Of a DNA stretch of 64,000 nucleotides, positions 39,191 to 51,630 are shown one piece after another. A model generated the notes under the pieces. The model saw nothing but the letters and a program-made list of their open reading frames with translations, did not search any database and was not told the origin of the DNA. The stretch covers positions 4,898,001-4,962,000 of the forward strand of contig NC_064676.1 in the NCBI RefSeq assembly GCF_023278565.1, given 5' to 3'. Source of the stretch: Colletotrichum lupini (Eukaryota; Ascomycota; Sordariomycetes; Glomerellales; Glomerellaceae). The first letter of the stretch is position 1, and every line of letters begins with the position of its first letter. The translations under genes and the position numbers were made by a program.

Positions 39191-39271
<81 letters not shown>

Positions 39272-40056
39272 CAACGTATCAAGTTTCAGGAGACTCTATA
39301 CTTCAGCTAATTGGAGGATTCGATAGATTCTGCTCCAAAGAAAGATGAGCTTCGGGGTCAGAATAATAGCTGAGATGTTACAATCAATATTCTTCGGGGC
39401 GGAACGTGTAAAGAGACATTTGATTCTTTGATTTGATGAAGGGGTATTGTTAAAATTAAAAATGTCTTGAATCCTCGTTTGCCCGTACAATCCAGTCCAG
39501 CTCACTCCGTCCAGTCAGCGCTCTCACTATTGTGTCCCTCGAAGCGAGAGTTGACTTGTCAAGCCAATATCGATCGCAAGGTTCCCAGACTCTCCAAGGA
39601 GCCCCTCCCGAAGGAGAGGAAGGAGCGATAGAACTCACGATTCCGGTCGCGCCCCTAATCGGCTCGATCCAGTCCTCAGAAAAAGCAGCTTTTCGCGGCA
39701 TCAGTGTTGCCATTGGAGTGAGTGCCGCATAAACCTCTGTCGGCCGTTTCTTTTTGCAAATAACCCGTCGCCTGTACGCCCCGATTGCTCCAACGCCTAG
39801 TTCCAATCCCCAGTCCCAGTCGTATATCTGTGCGGGGTATTTGTCTTTTTTGCGTGTGATATATTTCCATATCCTTTTCCCCTTCCACAGAGAAACACAA
39901 GAGTCCGCGGTTGCTGAGCGTGCTCCGTGTCCGTGCTGCGTACATGAGCGTACTGTTGTTCCGGCAACCCTCTCGGTCGTCATGCCAGGCCTCATCTCCG
40001 CCAACTTGAGGTTTCCTTTCTGATTCTAGTCTCTGGTAATCACCCAGGTCCATCTT
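38357..40056. other. Intergenic between convergent genes (MAPK and Oxr1)
   Basis: 1.7 kb with both 3' ends. It holds the compound AC/AG microsatellite at 39,186-39,266. No gene is supported; ORFs through the microsatellite code only dipeptide repeats. Confidence 0.65.
39186..39266 (+). repeat. Compound microsatellite (AC)n(AG)n
   Basis: About 11 AC units followed directly by about 29 AG units, 0.8 kb past the MAPK stop. It is the longest simple repeat in the window. Confidence 0.95.
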
Positions 40057-41165
40057 TCAGGCGCCAAGCACCCAAAGCTCCACGCCCAACACGCCAAACT
40101 TTTCGCCCTCGTCGCTCAGAGGCTCGTTGCCAAAGGTGTGGCTGCGCCCGCTGTGCCCGCGGTCGAGGCTGTCGTCGAGCCACAGGCCGTAGTGACCGTC
40201 GCCGGCGCCGACGCTGAGGAAGCCCGTCTCGCAGTTGATATAGTAGTCGTTAATGCCTGAGTACGGGAACGCCTTGAAGCGGATTGACTCGCTCGGCGCC
40301 GGCGACGGTGCGTTGTTGCGGTCGCCAAAGGTTGAGCGTGTCGGGCTGGCGACCGTGGTGATGCGCGTCAGGTTCGTCGTATCGGCGGAGGGCGGCGGCG
40401 GGAGGGGCGTGAGGGTTGAGGCGCGCCAGAGGAAGCATTCGCCGTTGCCAAAGTACTTGGACGCGGGGTGTGGATATTCGGAGAGGTAGGCGCCGAAAGT
40501 CTGGTCGTGGAGGAGCAGAGGATTAGCTTATTGCAATATTGAGGCCTTCGACTACGGTGACATGTCGGGCAACGAGAAGAGCAGCCAAAAAAAAGGTTTC
40601 CACTTACGCCGCCTAGGTCGTCCCTCACGACTAGAACAAAACCGACTCGCCGGCCTTGGAATTCAGCTGCCTTTTGATATAGCGTTGCCAAGCTAGCACC
40701 GTCCTGCTCCAAGCTGTATATCAACCTCCAATCCTCCTTGATCCTAAGCCTTTCTGGGAGCATGATCCGGATCTCCTCGGCCACGCCGTGACTCAGGAGC
40801 CTGGCACTCTGCGAAGTGCTCTCCTTATAGCCGTGCAGAACAATGGGATCGAGAGGCGGTGGACGGAACGGGCTCGCAGTTCGAATGGGTTGGTGACTAG
40901 GGAAAAAAACACCATTGATGCCATCCTGGAAGCCCCCTCCACCGCCGCCGGCGGGCTCGGTTTGCGCGTGGGAGAGGTGTGAAGGCTCGTGCGGGTGCCC
41001 GTTGTGACCGTAGGACTCTGGAAGGTCGGAGGAGAAGCGGCGTATCAGACCGGACCACATTGTTGTGATGACAGAATTCGATAATGACGGTGCTGTAGAG
41101 GAAGAGTGGGTTGGCGTGTGGGCGCCGGAGGAGGATGGTGTTTCTGGAGGACTCTGGTAAGCCAT
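40057..41165 (-). CDS. OXR1: TLDc-domain oxidation resistance protein (Oxr1)
   Basis: Protects against oxidative damage; in yeast Oxr1 binds V-ATPase and promotes its disassembly. Two minus-strand exons, 41165-40608 and 40500-40057, with a phase-0 intron of 107 nt; 333 aa. Residues 1-95 are a Ser/Pro-rich disordered tail with a Gly run. The TLDc domain runs from about residue 100 to the end: AEEIRIMLPERLRIKEDWRL, LYSLEQDG-like SLATLY, RVGFVLVVRDD; then after the splice TFGAYLSEYPHP, FGNGECFLW, GINDYYINCETGFLSVGAGDGHYGLWLD, and FGNEPLS with VLGVELWVLG at the end. The second exon has no ATG near its start, but frame and family blocks fix it. The two conserved halves meet exactly at the splice. 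Confidence 0.94.
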
Positions 41166-43425
41166 CTCTCTTTCTCTCTCTCTGTCTTGATGTCCGGGTC
41201 AAGCCAGCATATGATGTCGAGACCGGCAGTGGGTGGTCGGACGTGGTGGGGTGGCTAGGTCCGGTTTTCAAGGGTGGGCGTGGAGAAGATAGCGTGGCAT
41301 ATATGGGAACAGGTCGGTTGCGGTGGCCGGACAAGGGCTTATCATCGAGTAGACGTGCGCTATGTAAGAGTAGTCGAGGCGGCGGGGGAGCAACGGAGGG
41401 CAATGTGGTGCTCGCTCTCTCTGTTCCTCTCTCTCCCTTCCAGCTAAGGGTATGTGCTGAACGAAAACGACAGTGGTTTTATTAAGGGCGGCAGCTTGTA
41501 AGCAAAAAAGAAGAAAAAAGGGAGATGGGCTGGATGGCTTGGGCTGTTCGATTTGGTGTCGTGTTGATTAGGCAAGGCGAGTAGAAAGTGGCCGGTAAGG
41601 AGGTTGAGTAGGGTAATCCGAGAGTAAGCTAGGTCGTTGGACAACGGGGCTTGTCACCGATGCAACTTTTAGCTTTCGGCCAACGGTGGTGAGTTCGGAT
41701 CGGTCCCGCCGCAGAGGTATGGGGTTGGCCCGTAGGTTACACACCGAGGTCTATCTGTAGATATATGGAAGTATTTGTGGATAGGAATTTCCGTAAGCAG
41801 GACGGGACGAGGAGTCGGAGGAAAGTCTCCAGTCTGTTGTTTGTTGCGTGATGGGGTCGTTTATTGGGATGCTGATGCAACGGGGAGGAGCGAGAGATTC
41901 TGTCACTTCGCGATCACTAAGTTAGGCCAGTGCCGCTAGTTCGAGGTTGAATTTCTTATACAGAAGGCGGGCAGTGAATATCTTTTCTTTTCCTGGTATC
42001 TTTATCTTTGGGTACCTTGAGCTGTGCCTAGGCTCCCTACCTTACCTTGAGGTGCCCAAGGTAGGTAGACAGCGGTGGACTGACCCTTTGACGTAACGCC
42101 CAGGTTACCTCGGTGTGGTGTGTACGGGCACGGTGCATTGGCTTGCCCCCGGGGCTTGACGTCGTTGGAAGCTGTCGACGGCTGAATGGTCGCCGCCGAA
42201 TGAGGGGTAATTAGGTGTTTGACCTCTCTGGACTACCTAAGGGAGTACGCAACTAATCCTACCCAATGCACAGCGAGGTTGCTTTTACGTCTTGTTCCTT
42301 GACTTTGGCTGCTTTCTTGCCATGTGTCAGCACCACCCACAACACCAACCACGCATTAGCTGTGTATTACCTGACCTGGCAGACATTCAGACGGCAAGGT
42401 ACGTAACTATGACAGATGTCCCGGGACGGGAAGTGCAAGTGGTGTGATTCGACAGGGGTTCGCGACCAACAGCGCAGCTGCCGGCGCCACTTCATGCCAG
42501 CTGTTCATCACGGGACCGAATTGTTCCTTATCAGTATCCGTAATATTCAGACTACCTACCTAAATACAGGTAAGATAGGTCCATTACCTAAGGTAAGGCG
42601 GTACGGTACGTACAAGCCCACTTGCATCCCAAATTCATGCTTCTTTTTCCTGCCGGCCACCCCCGGCCGGGCGCCCGGACGGCCGGTCTCGTCTCCGGTT
42701 ACGTACAAGTCGCAGCCATTCATGTCGTTTTACCCTAGCATTACTGGATGGAATGGGCACAGAGTACACGCAGGCATTGCTGATTCCTTACTGTGACCAT
42801 ATTTCGAAGGATAACGAACAATTCAGGCATCAGTCATGTCACAGCAAATCATGTTGCGGATGGCCGTTTTATACGGACATATTTCAACGGGGTAAGTTTT
42901 CACTTTGTAGGATTCATCTAACAAACCATTACAGTGGAACAGGCTTTGTGCTGCTCCTCCCCCGGCCGTCGCAACCCGCTCATAAGAAGCTGGGCAGGGA
43001 AGCCGGGAATGAGTATGGGGTGTCTCATGGCCAAGAAGTTTTGACTTTTGCTTCGTGAGAAGGGAAGAGAACAGGAAAAAAGAAGAAAAAAAAGGATGCT
43101 CAGAAGACATGAACACGGGTGTTGTGATCTGTCTCCTCCAAAACACCAAATACACCACAGTCGGTCCCCAAATGAAAATAAAAGGGTCCCTTCATTTTTT
43201 GGGCGGTATCCTTCATCATACCCTCTCATCTCAATCTCTCTCATATCCATATCAACCATATCACCAGCCGTGGCTGTTCCTCAAATGCCCCTACCCATAT
43301 CGCGTGAAATCGTTCCCTTCACATGGTGGTTTACCCAACCCCTCTCAACCCTCCTCATCTCCAACGTTTGTACAAGTAGTGAAAGATGTGTTTTGGTAAT
43401 ACATGATAAAGAAATCCCCCTCCCC
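41166..43425. other. Intergenic, upstream of Oxr1 (-) and 3' of the proline-rich gene (-)
   Basis: 2.26 kb, no supported gene. Minus-strand pyrimidine-rich stretches at 41,170-41,620 fit an Oxr1 leader. TACCT/AGGTA clusters lie at 42,010-42,065 and 42,550-42,610. Confidence 0.6.
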
Positions 43426-45693
43426 TTACAACGCCTTGCCAACGCTGTTCTGGCTTCCTCCACTGGGCCTCCTCACGACATTCTTCTTCTGCTCTCCGGC
43501 CCGGTACCCTGCAACCGGGCTCTCGGCGCCCTCGTTGCGATAGCCAGGTCCGCTTGAAGGCCCGACATCTGGCCCTGGATCACTCCAGCCGTCCATGCTC
43601 ACACCACTGCTATACTTTGAGCTGAAGCTGTCCGCGCGCGTGTGAGCGTTGCCGGGTACGCGCGGTGCGCCTCCGCCGACCTGGCTGTAATTGCTGCTGG
43701 CCTGCGTCAACCGGCCACCGCTACTGCTACCGAGACTGCTGCCCAGTAGCTCAGGTCTTTCCAGATCAAACGGATCGGATCGGAACTTGTTCCGCCTCGT
43801 TGCGAAGCTCTCCACGCTCTGCATCGAGTCTCGGTACATGGAGTCCAGGCGCGGAGAGTAGGTTGAGCCGCTTGGCGGCCTGGTTGTGGTACCGCCGACG
43901 GAGGTTCCTCTTGACCGGCGTACATCAGCGACATACGTTGATGACGGTTTTCTTGCGGCCGCGGGTGCCGAAATGGCATTGGCATCAGAGAAGGGATTGT
44001 TGCCATTGCCATTGCCCGGGTTGGCCACGGCGAGTGGTGCCGGCTTGGCCGAGTTATGAGGTAACGCGTTGATATCAGAAAAGGGGTCGGCGGAAGCGTT
44101 GTCGAAGTTCAGTCCCAGGCCACCGAGGAAGTGATCGGCGGAGCCGGCGCTGCCTTGGTTCCGGCTCACTCGCCGCCTCTGAGCTTCCCGTTCAACCTCC
44201 CTGTCGTCCATACCCAAAAGCGTCAAGAAGTCGGGTTGTCCTGGCGCGGCCGCTTTCCTCTCGCTCATGTTGCGAGCTGAGGCGAATGGGTCCTTTTCGA
44301 CATTCCTGTCGCCGCGGAGTCGCCAATTGAATTTCATATCCGCCGTCAACCGTTCCCACCAGTCCTTGACCCGATCCTTTGTGGTAACGACGTCTCGTGG
44401 TCCACCATGGTTTGATAGAGATGAGCTGTTTCGGCTGTGCTGGGAGATATTCATAAACTGAGCGCGGTCATTTGTCGAGCCGCTATCCCGGTTGCGTGAG
44501 ACCAATCCACCGAACTGGCCGCGGAATCTCTGAAAGTTGTAGCCAAGCGCGGCCTTGAGCTTGGCTGAGCGCGGTGTTGGGCCCAAAGATCCTCTGTCAA
44601 TGACATATGACGACTTTTCCCTGAAGCTGGGATCCGTGGACAACGGAGTAAGAAGCGTGCTCCGACGCTTCTTCAGCAACCTCTTCCGCCAGAACCAAAG
44701 CAGGAACCCCAGCAAGCCAATTACCGCCACAGCACCAACAACACTCGAAGCAATCACAACAGGGGTTGCCACGCCCCCAGATCTGCTGCTCGAAGCAGGA
44801 GCTTGACTGGTCGTAGGAGCATCGTTCCCTGTTCCTGCCTCGCCTGCGGCAGTACCCGGGTTCAGGGGCGGCGAAGGCGCAATAGCCCCAGCGCCTGCTC
44901 CTGCGCTGCTCGTGGGTGAGGGTGATGGGCTGATATTGCTGAAAAAAGCGGGGGGCGCTTGAGAAGGAGTTGGTGTTGGGACTGCGTTGGCATCAGTCTG
45001 GCTGGTTACTGGAACAGGTGGCAACACGACTGGGGCAGGTATTGAAGAGGAAGAAGAAAAAGATGAGGCGGGGGGGAAGATCTGGGCGGGAGTAGGAGGA
45101 GAACTCTGCGCAGGAATAGCGGGAATGTTTTGGAAAGTAGGAATCGTCGCCGGCGGTTCAGCGTCAACGATTGGAGGCTGAGAAGAAGAAGACGTTGATA
45201 CTGCTGGAACCGGCGGCGGCGGCGGAGGTGGAGGAGGACTCGATACGACTGGAGCAGGCGGCGCTTGTGTCTGCTGTAGAGGCAGTGGATTTGAAGATGG
45301 GGTGTTCACTACTGGAGGAGGGGGAGGGGGAGGGGGAGGAGGAGGTAATGAGGAGCTCGTCGTACTCGCTGAACTAGTGGTCAAAACAGCTGGTGGTGGT
45401 GGCGGCGGCGGTGGTGTTGTTTGCGGTGGTGGAGGAGGCGGCGGCGGAGGAGCAGGAGCGAGCGTTGCAACTGCTGGAGGCGGAGGCGGTGACGAGCTCA
45501 CTTGCGGAGGGGGTGTCGATCGCGTCGTCGAGTGTGTTGTCGATGTCGAGTGAGACGTACTCGTCGAGGCACGTTGCTGGTTGTTCGACTTTGACTTATT
45601 CCCATTCCTCGGCCTCGCCGTACACCTCTTGCCATTGAAAGTCGTGATGAAAGCCCCATCCGGGAGGTTCGCGTTCCGATTTGGACTCGACAT
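43426..45693 (-). CDS. Proline-rich single-span membrane protein, unknown function
   Basis: 755 aa in a single minus-strand exon. I do not recognise the family. Residues 1-60 are basic and S/T-rich; 61-305 are very rich in P, S and T with four poly-Pro blocks of 7-11 (near 81-90, 94-101, 117-127, 153-161). One hydrophobic span covers about 309-335 (PVVIASSVVGAVAVIGLLGFLLWFW), with RKRLLKKRR after it as a stop-transfer signal. The 410-residue tail is hydrophilic, S/N/G-rich, with ADPFSDINALP and NNPFSDANAIS repeats and a YNF/WWERL segment. This layout is like Wsc/Mid2 or Skg6/Axl2-type surface proteins. There is no signal peptide at this ATG; an ORF extension begins with TTG, and an acceptor-like TTGCAG lies just upstream, so an extra 5' exon is possible. 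The tail PFSD motifs could be docking sites (inference). Confidence 0.8.
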   Translation of the reverse strand: MSSPNRNANLPDGAFITTFNGKRCTARPRNGNKSKSNNQQRASTSTSHSTSTTHSTTRSTPPPQVSSSPPPPPAVATLAPAPPPPPPPPPQTTPPPPPPPPAVLTTSSASTTSSSLPPPPPPPPPPPVVNTPSSNPLPLQQTQAPPAPVVSSPPPPPPPPPVPAVSTSSSSQPPIVDAEPPATIPTFQNIPAIPAQSSPPTPAQIFPPASSFSSSSSIPAPVVLPPVPVTSQTDANAVPTPTPSQAPPAFFSNISPSPSPTSSAGAGAGAIAPSPPLNPGTAAGEAGTGNDAPTTSQAPASSSRSGGVATPVVIASSVVGAVAVIGLLGFLLWFWRKRLLKKRRSTLLTPLSTDPSFREKSSYVIDRGSLGPTPRSAKLKAALGYNFQRFRGQFGGLVSRNRDSGSTNDRAQFMNISQHSRNSSSLSNHGGPRDVVTTKDRVKDWWERLTADMKFNWRLRGDRNVEKDPFASARNMSERKAAAPGQPDFLTLLGMDDREVEREAQRRRVSRNQGSAGSADHFLGGLGLNFDNASADPFSDINALPHNSAKPAPLAVANPGNGNGNNPFSDANAISAPAAARKPSSTYVADVRRSRGTSVGGTTTRPPSGSTYSPRLDSMYRDSMQSVESFATRRNKFRSDPFDLERPELLGSSLGSSSGGRLTQASSNYSQVGGGAPRVPGNAHTRADSFSSKYSSGVSMDGWSDPGPDVGPSSGPGYRNEGAESPVAGYRAGEQKKNVVRRPSGGSQNSVGKAL

Positions 45694-46627
45694 TGCTGCA
45701 ATATGTTGCGATTCCAGTCGCAAAAAACTGAATGGTTCCGAGAATCGAACAAGGACCCCGAGTCGGGTTTGAAGAAAATAGACTGATACTAGGAGAAGCC
45801 TAGCCGGCCATCTAGGTCGATTCGCAAAAGCTCATTAGGAACCGGTTCCTTCTGAAGCATAAACGGCGTGAGAGCCGTGAGAAAGTGAGTTCTTCCGTGG
45901 ACGAATACACGTGTAAGCAAGGAACACTGCGCGCAGACAATCTCAAGGGTGAGACTGTGTCGTCGAAGATCCAAGTCGTCAATGTCGTCGAAGTAGTCGT
46001 TCTCGGTATCGAAGCGAATAAACAAGACGCTGAGAATAGAAAAGAAGCAATCACCAAGCTAGTTGGGAGACGAAGAAGATGAAAAGTCGAAAAAGGCGTG
46101 AGAAGGGTGTCACGAAGCGAATCGAAGGTGGTGGTGGTGGTAAGGAAGAAGACGAGGAGGGTGATCGGGGTAAAGGGAGTGTAAGAGACTAAAGGAGGGT
46201 ATGGCAGGGTAAGGTATGGTCGGGCAAGGTTATGGTTAGGTATGGTAGGGAAGACTAAGAGAGGACCAGCCAGGGCCTGGTCGGGAGTAGTTTGGTATGG
46301 ACCGGTTTGGACTGGTACGGCAGGGTCTGAGTCTTGACTGAGGCTCGCGGGATGTCTCTCCGATCGTGCGGGACAGGGACCACACACACCTCTTTCTGGA
46401 CCTCTCACAAACAGAGACGGGCACCGGTTTGCAACATGCAAGCAGGCACTTGCGTGTTACATGATATAGCATGGACCACAGGCGTGTGTACTGTGGTATT
46501 GAGGACCGAAGTGTATCCCATCAACCGGGGGAGGTGAGCACCGTTGAGTCTTGAGGGAGTAGGGTTATCCGTGGACCGTACAGGCTATCCGTACTTCACA
46601 ATGAAAAACTCCATACAGAGAGGAGAA

Positions 46628-46650
46628 GGAGGAGGAGGAGGAGGAGGAAG
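46628..46650 (+). repeat. GGA trinucleotide tract
   Basis: About seven GGA units in a purine-rich patch; the other strand is pyrimidine-rich. Confidence 0.75.
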
Positions 46651-47087
46651 AAAAAGAGCGGTAGGCGCCGAGCGACAGCGTTACTTCGGGTACGTCTCCT
46701 TACTCTAATCGAGGACGACCAAAGTGACAGACCCTAGACCATGACTGGACCAGAGGCAGAACTAGACCAGAACAGACTCCAGACCAGGCCAAACCAAAGT
46801 CACCAAACCCAAGTAAGGTACTAAACCCATGACAGGGCGCCGAGGACGGGCATGCAAGTCTGCAGCCGCTCCAGCTGCAAATGCAAGGCATGCCGCAAGC
46901 TCGCAAGATCAGGAACTTGAAAGATGGCTTTGCGTCCTTGGCCTTGGCCTTTGGTATCCATCCGTACACTAGTACGATTCCAGAGGCAGCCTCCCTCAAG
47001 TTGGTTGTTTGACTCGACTTGAACCGACTCGTGGAACGGACTCTCTTTCTTTCTCATAACAGGAAAGGAAGCGGCGGCGACAGCAGC

Positions 47088-47089
<2 letters not shown>

Positions 47090-47119
<30 letters not shown>
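47090..47119 (+). repeat. AGC trinucleotide microsatellite
   Basis: About ten uninterrupted AGC units in intergenic DNA; frames through it code poly-Ser or, on the other strand, poly-Ala, in short ORFs only. Confidence 0.9.
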
Positions 47120-49267
47120 AGCACGGGCATTGATGGTGTCTGTCGCAGCGCAGCATGGAAGGATTGATCAATGTTTGATGGATCTCTCCTCTCACAGTCT
47201 CACACACACGTCTCTTTCTCGGGCGCATCGCGGGATTGATCCAACGGGCATTGGTGGCCGTGTCTGAGAAGGTTCCTTTGGGAAGAGAGTGACAGGACGT
47301 AGTTGCTGCAGCGCTGGGACCCGGGTATTGATGGACGAATCATGATAAGAGTGGAAGCGTAGGCGCATCAAGATGGGAACCGATGCTGCAGGGATGGGGT
47401 CTGACCTTGAGAGACAGAGAGACAGAGAGAAACAGATACGTGAACGTTGTCCAATAACGGCTGTGAAGGGTGAAGCAGCGACAGGAATGGGACTGGGAAA
47501 GAGGGAGGAGGAGGAAGAGGAAGAGATGGAGTGTCCAGTCCAAAAACGGCGACCCCCTGTCTGTAACACACCTGAAGCACGAGAACCCGCCTCCAAGCAA
47601 CCCCAGGCACGTTCCAGACCAGGGGTCCCCAGCCTCACGACGCAGCACACTAGTAATCACTACCGACCTACAAGTTCCTGTCCAACGACTTTACTGTGTA
47701 GAGAGTGCCAGAGCACCAGGGATTCAGGAAAGGTATTCTCTTTTGCGGTGTTCCTGTGTGTAGAGAGCAAGTAGAAGATTGTATGGAAAATGTATGGACA
47801 ATAAGCTCTCGACTCTACATTCTTCATTGGACTGGTGGTTGGGTTCACCGTCCACCGTTCCTTTGCGGTCTGCGGTCTGCGGCTTGCCTGTGACAGTCTA
47901 ACGCTAAACACGTTGGTTGGCGGCCCCTCCACACCTCGTTTTCCTTGCTTCACTTGAAATCTCATGCCAGACATGCCAGAACCATTTGTCGACTTGCGCT
48001 ACAAATGACAAGCTTACCGGTAGTTCTCACCTTGGTTGATGATGGTACGGGGTGGTCACTACCTAGGTAGGTAAGTACCTATTGTCAGTACGTATCTACG
48101 TACCGGCCGTTACCCCTGCATAAGTCTCGTCTGTGGCGCCGAACCGGCCAACTGCGCGCCTGCCTTGGAAACGCCGCAACTGCAAGACATCTTGGTGGCA
48201 GATGCCCTGTGGTGTATGGGGCCTTCCCGTTGCAGTCGCAGCGCACCCGACTGGGAAAGGGAACACTCCACGTCTTGCCGGGGTGGCATTGGCACTTTCC
48301 ATGCTCTGTCGAATTCCATGATCCATCTGCTGCACACTTCGAATGCCAGCGAGTCCTTCTCGCCATTGTTCGGGTGTAACCCGACGAACCTTCCTTTTTG
48401 TTTATGGACTGTTGCATTTCGAACAAGAGTCGGAACGATACTTCTCCGTCTCCAGCAACACTGAGCTCTTCAACGTCCATGCTCGTCCATCTGGCGTCAT
48501 GCACCAGAAGCGGCAGAACATCACCACCAGACATACACGCAATATATGCGCAATAAACTCGAGATACTTGGGCTATGTCTGACGTACCTGCGTATCCAAA
48601 GTACCCGTTACTGCGTACGGATGCCTAGGTACACCAAGAACCCACATACGTAAACGAATACACGTGTAGATGAATCATGGGTGGGCAACAGCAACGGGCA
48701 AGTCAGACCAGATCAGGTGCGTGCGTCTTCAAACCCCTCCATTTAATTAATCTATCTCGAGTTTATTTCTCCTGCCTGCGGATACCACCAAGAAGTCATC
48801 GCGAAACTTCTCTACCCCGGCACGCCGCACAACGCTGCTTCGGAACATTCTTGGCTTTCCCCCTCGCCCACTGCGCGGTTGGCCCCTCATTCCTCATTCT
48901 CCGAAAGTTTCCCCCTCGTCAGCGTCAAAAAGCCGTCTGTAAATAGAATCCAGTCTACCCTACTCCGTACGCCCTCTCGACCATGATCTCTCAAACAAAT
49001 ATGCGGCCCGCACTCACCGCTGGCCTGGCCCAGGGCAGTGGCCCGCCCTTCTCGCCTGTCGTGCACATCCGGAGAAGGCCTGCCGTGGCATTCGCGACTC
49101 CTGCTCCTTCTCACTGGTTCCGAGGCTCCCAGTTGCAACTCGCTCCCTTTTCGGCTGCATGAGACACCATCCAACGCTCCTGTGCCCACCAGCCCGCAGG
49201 AAACAAGAAACACCATGCACGACGCATCGCCTCATTGAGTCGCTTCAAGAGAAGCGGAGTCGTAATC

Positions 49268-49288
49268 ATTGTCGTCGTCGTCGTCGTC
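49268..49288 (+). repeat. TCG trinucleotide run
   Basis: About six to seven TCG units in intergenic DNA. Confidence 0.75.
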
Positions 49289-51630
49289 TAGATACGCTTC
49301 GACCGAACTGCGGACATATTACCACACCTCTACCACTCCCATCCTCATGTCGTGGTTGGCCGTCTCTTGCAAAGGCCCTTTCAACCAAACTCCAAATTCC
49401 GTCCCTCCTTCGGCCAAACCCCGACTTTGATCGATTCACCTCATATTGCGAGCATGGATGTCACAGGCAGACAGAGGTCTGAAGGGACTCTCTGCTCGGT
49501 CTTTTGTGCACTTGGACTATCAGAGCACGACTGAACCCTCTCAGACTCAGGACCCTTTGCCATCTACAATTTCTACTCCTCATCATCATGTCCGCCAAGA
49601 CCGCACCATTGCTCAGTCTTGACTGGCTTCTCAAGGTCTATGGTCACAGGTGAATTAAGTCTGTCATGTCCACATGTTGCAAGCAAGCCCCCTGGTCCCC
49701 ATGACCTCGTGGCATAACCACCCAAAGTGGACGCTTGAGATGGCAGTCCCGCAGGCTCTTCCCAGACTGGTCCACGAAAGCGAAGACCACCCCGCAAGCC
49801 GTTTCCAAGAGACTCTTTTCACTCTTTTCATGGTCTTGGCCCGTCTTGCCCGCAATTGCACCCGGCTACGGCCTGCCCACTGGGGAGGCACGCTGCACGG
49901 GGGTGGTCACTAGCGACCGAGACGTCAAACACCCCAGGGGCTAGTCGGTCGATCATTGAATTGACACGGGTATCCCCTAGGAAAACATGGCAAAGTGTCT
50001 GACTGTGACCCGTGTTAGTGTACAGATATTTTGCGCGCCGTTTTGCCCCAACTTTCCAAGCAGCAACCGGGAAACGGATAAAGTTGTTCCCTCTATGTAC
50101 TGCCATGTACGAGGTGTCGTCGAGTTGGCGACGTCTCGGATATCGACATGAGAGAATGTGCACAACCTTTTCCAAACGTGCTCACCAGCACAGGCTGCAC
50201 AGCACAGCCCAAATACCTCACGGCCGCTTTCGCGCACACCGAGTACATAGTGCCGATTTTGCCACTCGACGTCGCAAGGCTCAGATTCTTGGGTGTGTTG
50301 CGCCCGTTCTGTGAGGAATTCTTTTTACGTTTGACAGTTATCCCAAGATCTTGAATCCATAAAAGTGGCCGATCATGTTCGGGCTGTCAATCCTCCTGAC
50401 ATGGTCAATGCAAACTTTGTAAAGTTAATGAAGAGGGGGATCTTCACTTCCGATGATGCATATCAGCGGAGGAGGAACAGGGCATAGGGCTTAATAGAGT
50501 GGCACCAAGCTTAAAGAGAAGATCAAGACTCATGAGCTGACTCCAAGAGAGAGAAGACGACCCCGGCCGGCTCAAACACAGGCCGAGCTTCCTCACCCTC
50601 CGTGCTGGCCCCCCCTACCCTAACACCCCATATGACGAGACATTACTCCGTAGCCATTACCCAATATTGGAGGCGCTTTTTTGCAGTGCACTTCATAACG
50701 TGTTTGTTGTGTTTTGCCTCCTGTACTAGATCCCCGGATCATCAAACAAATGATGAACAACCATAAAACCGAGAAAGGAGTGAAACTCGACGACCACAAA
50801 CATTTTCTTGCAGGGGCGACGTCAAAACCCCGTCAGTAGTTCACATTGCAGGTGTGTCGTCTGTAGCGAAGGTTAGAAGTTGCGACTCCATATCTCAAGG
50901 GCCCGGACACAAGAGACTCAGGACGACGTCTTGGACAGAGACAGAGACACGTCGTCGGATTCTCACGAGAACTGCTTACTTCGCGGTGTCTTGAAAGCGA
51001 TTGGTTCCCACGGATGGTGGGACTAGTTCGACATATGTTCGACACTACTGTCGTAGAAAAAGGTCAGATGGATTTCTTACATGACGGGCTGGCCGACAGC
51101 AGCAGTCAAGAAGTCCCCGTGCTAGTTCAACTGACTATACGGGGAAAAGACAGGACGAACGAACGAGTGACAACGTGAAAAGCCAATCAATCCCCGAGGA
51201 CGGGTTCACCAGTCTTGGGCTTTGGAGGGGAAGGGAGAAAGGGGCTGTGCAGATTTGCACTGGTTTTTCTGCTTCCTCCCACACCCCCTTGGCTGCAGTA
51301 GGCCGAAACGAAGTATGCGTACGTATGCAGACATTGACAGTGACAGTGACAGTGCTCTCGTGTTCGTGTGTGAGTCTCGCTGAACCTTCAAACCCCATTA
51401 TCTCCATTACCCAGGTTCTCATGGTATTGTTGGGACATTGGCCGGAGATCGCAGTAGGTTGCTAGTGTCACTGATATGATGTGCAGGTAAATGGCTCGAG
51501 AGTAAGCTTAATGTTGGGTATTAACTTCCAACCCAATGAGCCGTTTAGGCATAATGAAGGGACCCAGATAGAAAGAACAGAGGAGCAATAGCATGAGGTG
51601 TTGAATTGATGGTCCCCATCTATCCATATG

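Noticed and set aside
39020..39310. ORFs across the AC/AG microsatellite on both strands
   Set aside because: They code dipeptide repeats (RE, LS, TH, CV) created by the repeat itself.
45812..46441. 209-codon minus-strand ORF upstream of the proline-rich gene
   Set aside because: T/L/P-rich translation of a pyrimidine-rich leader; no motif, and its end is out of frame with the gene.
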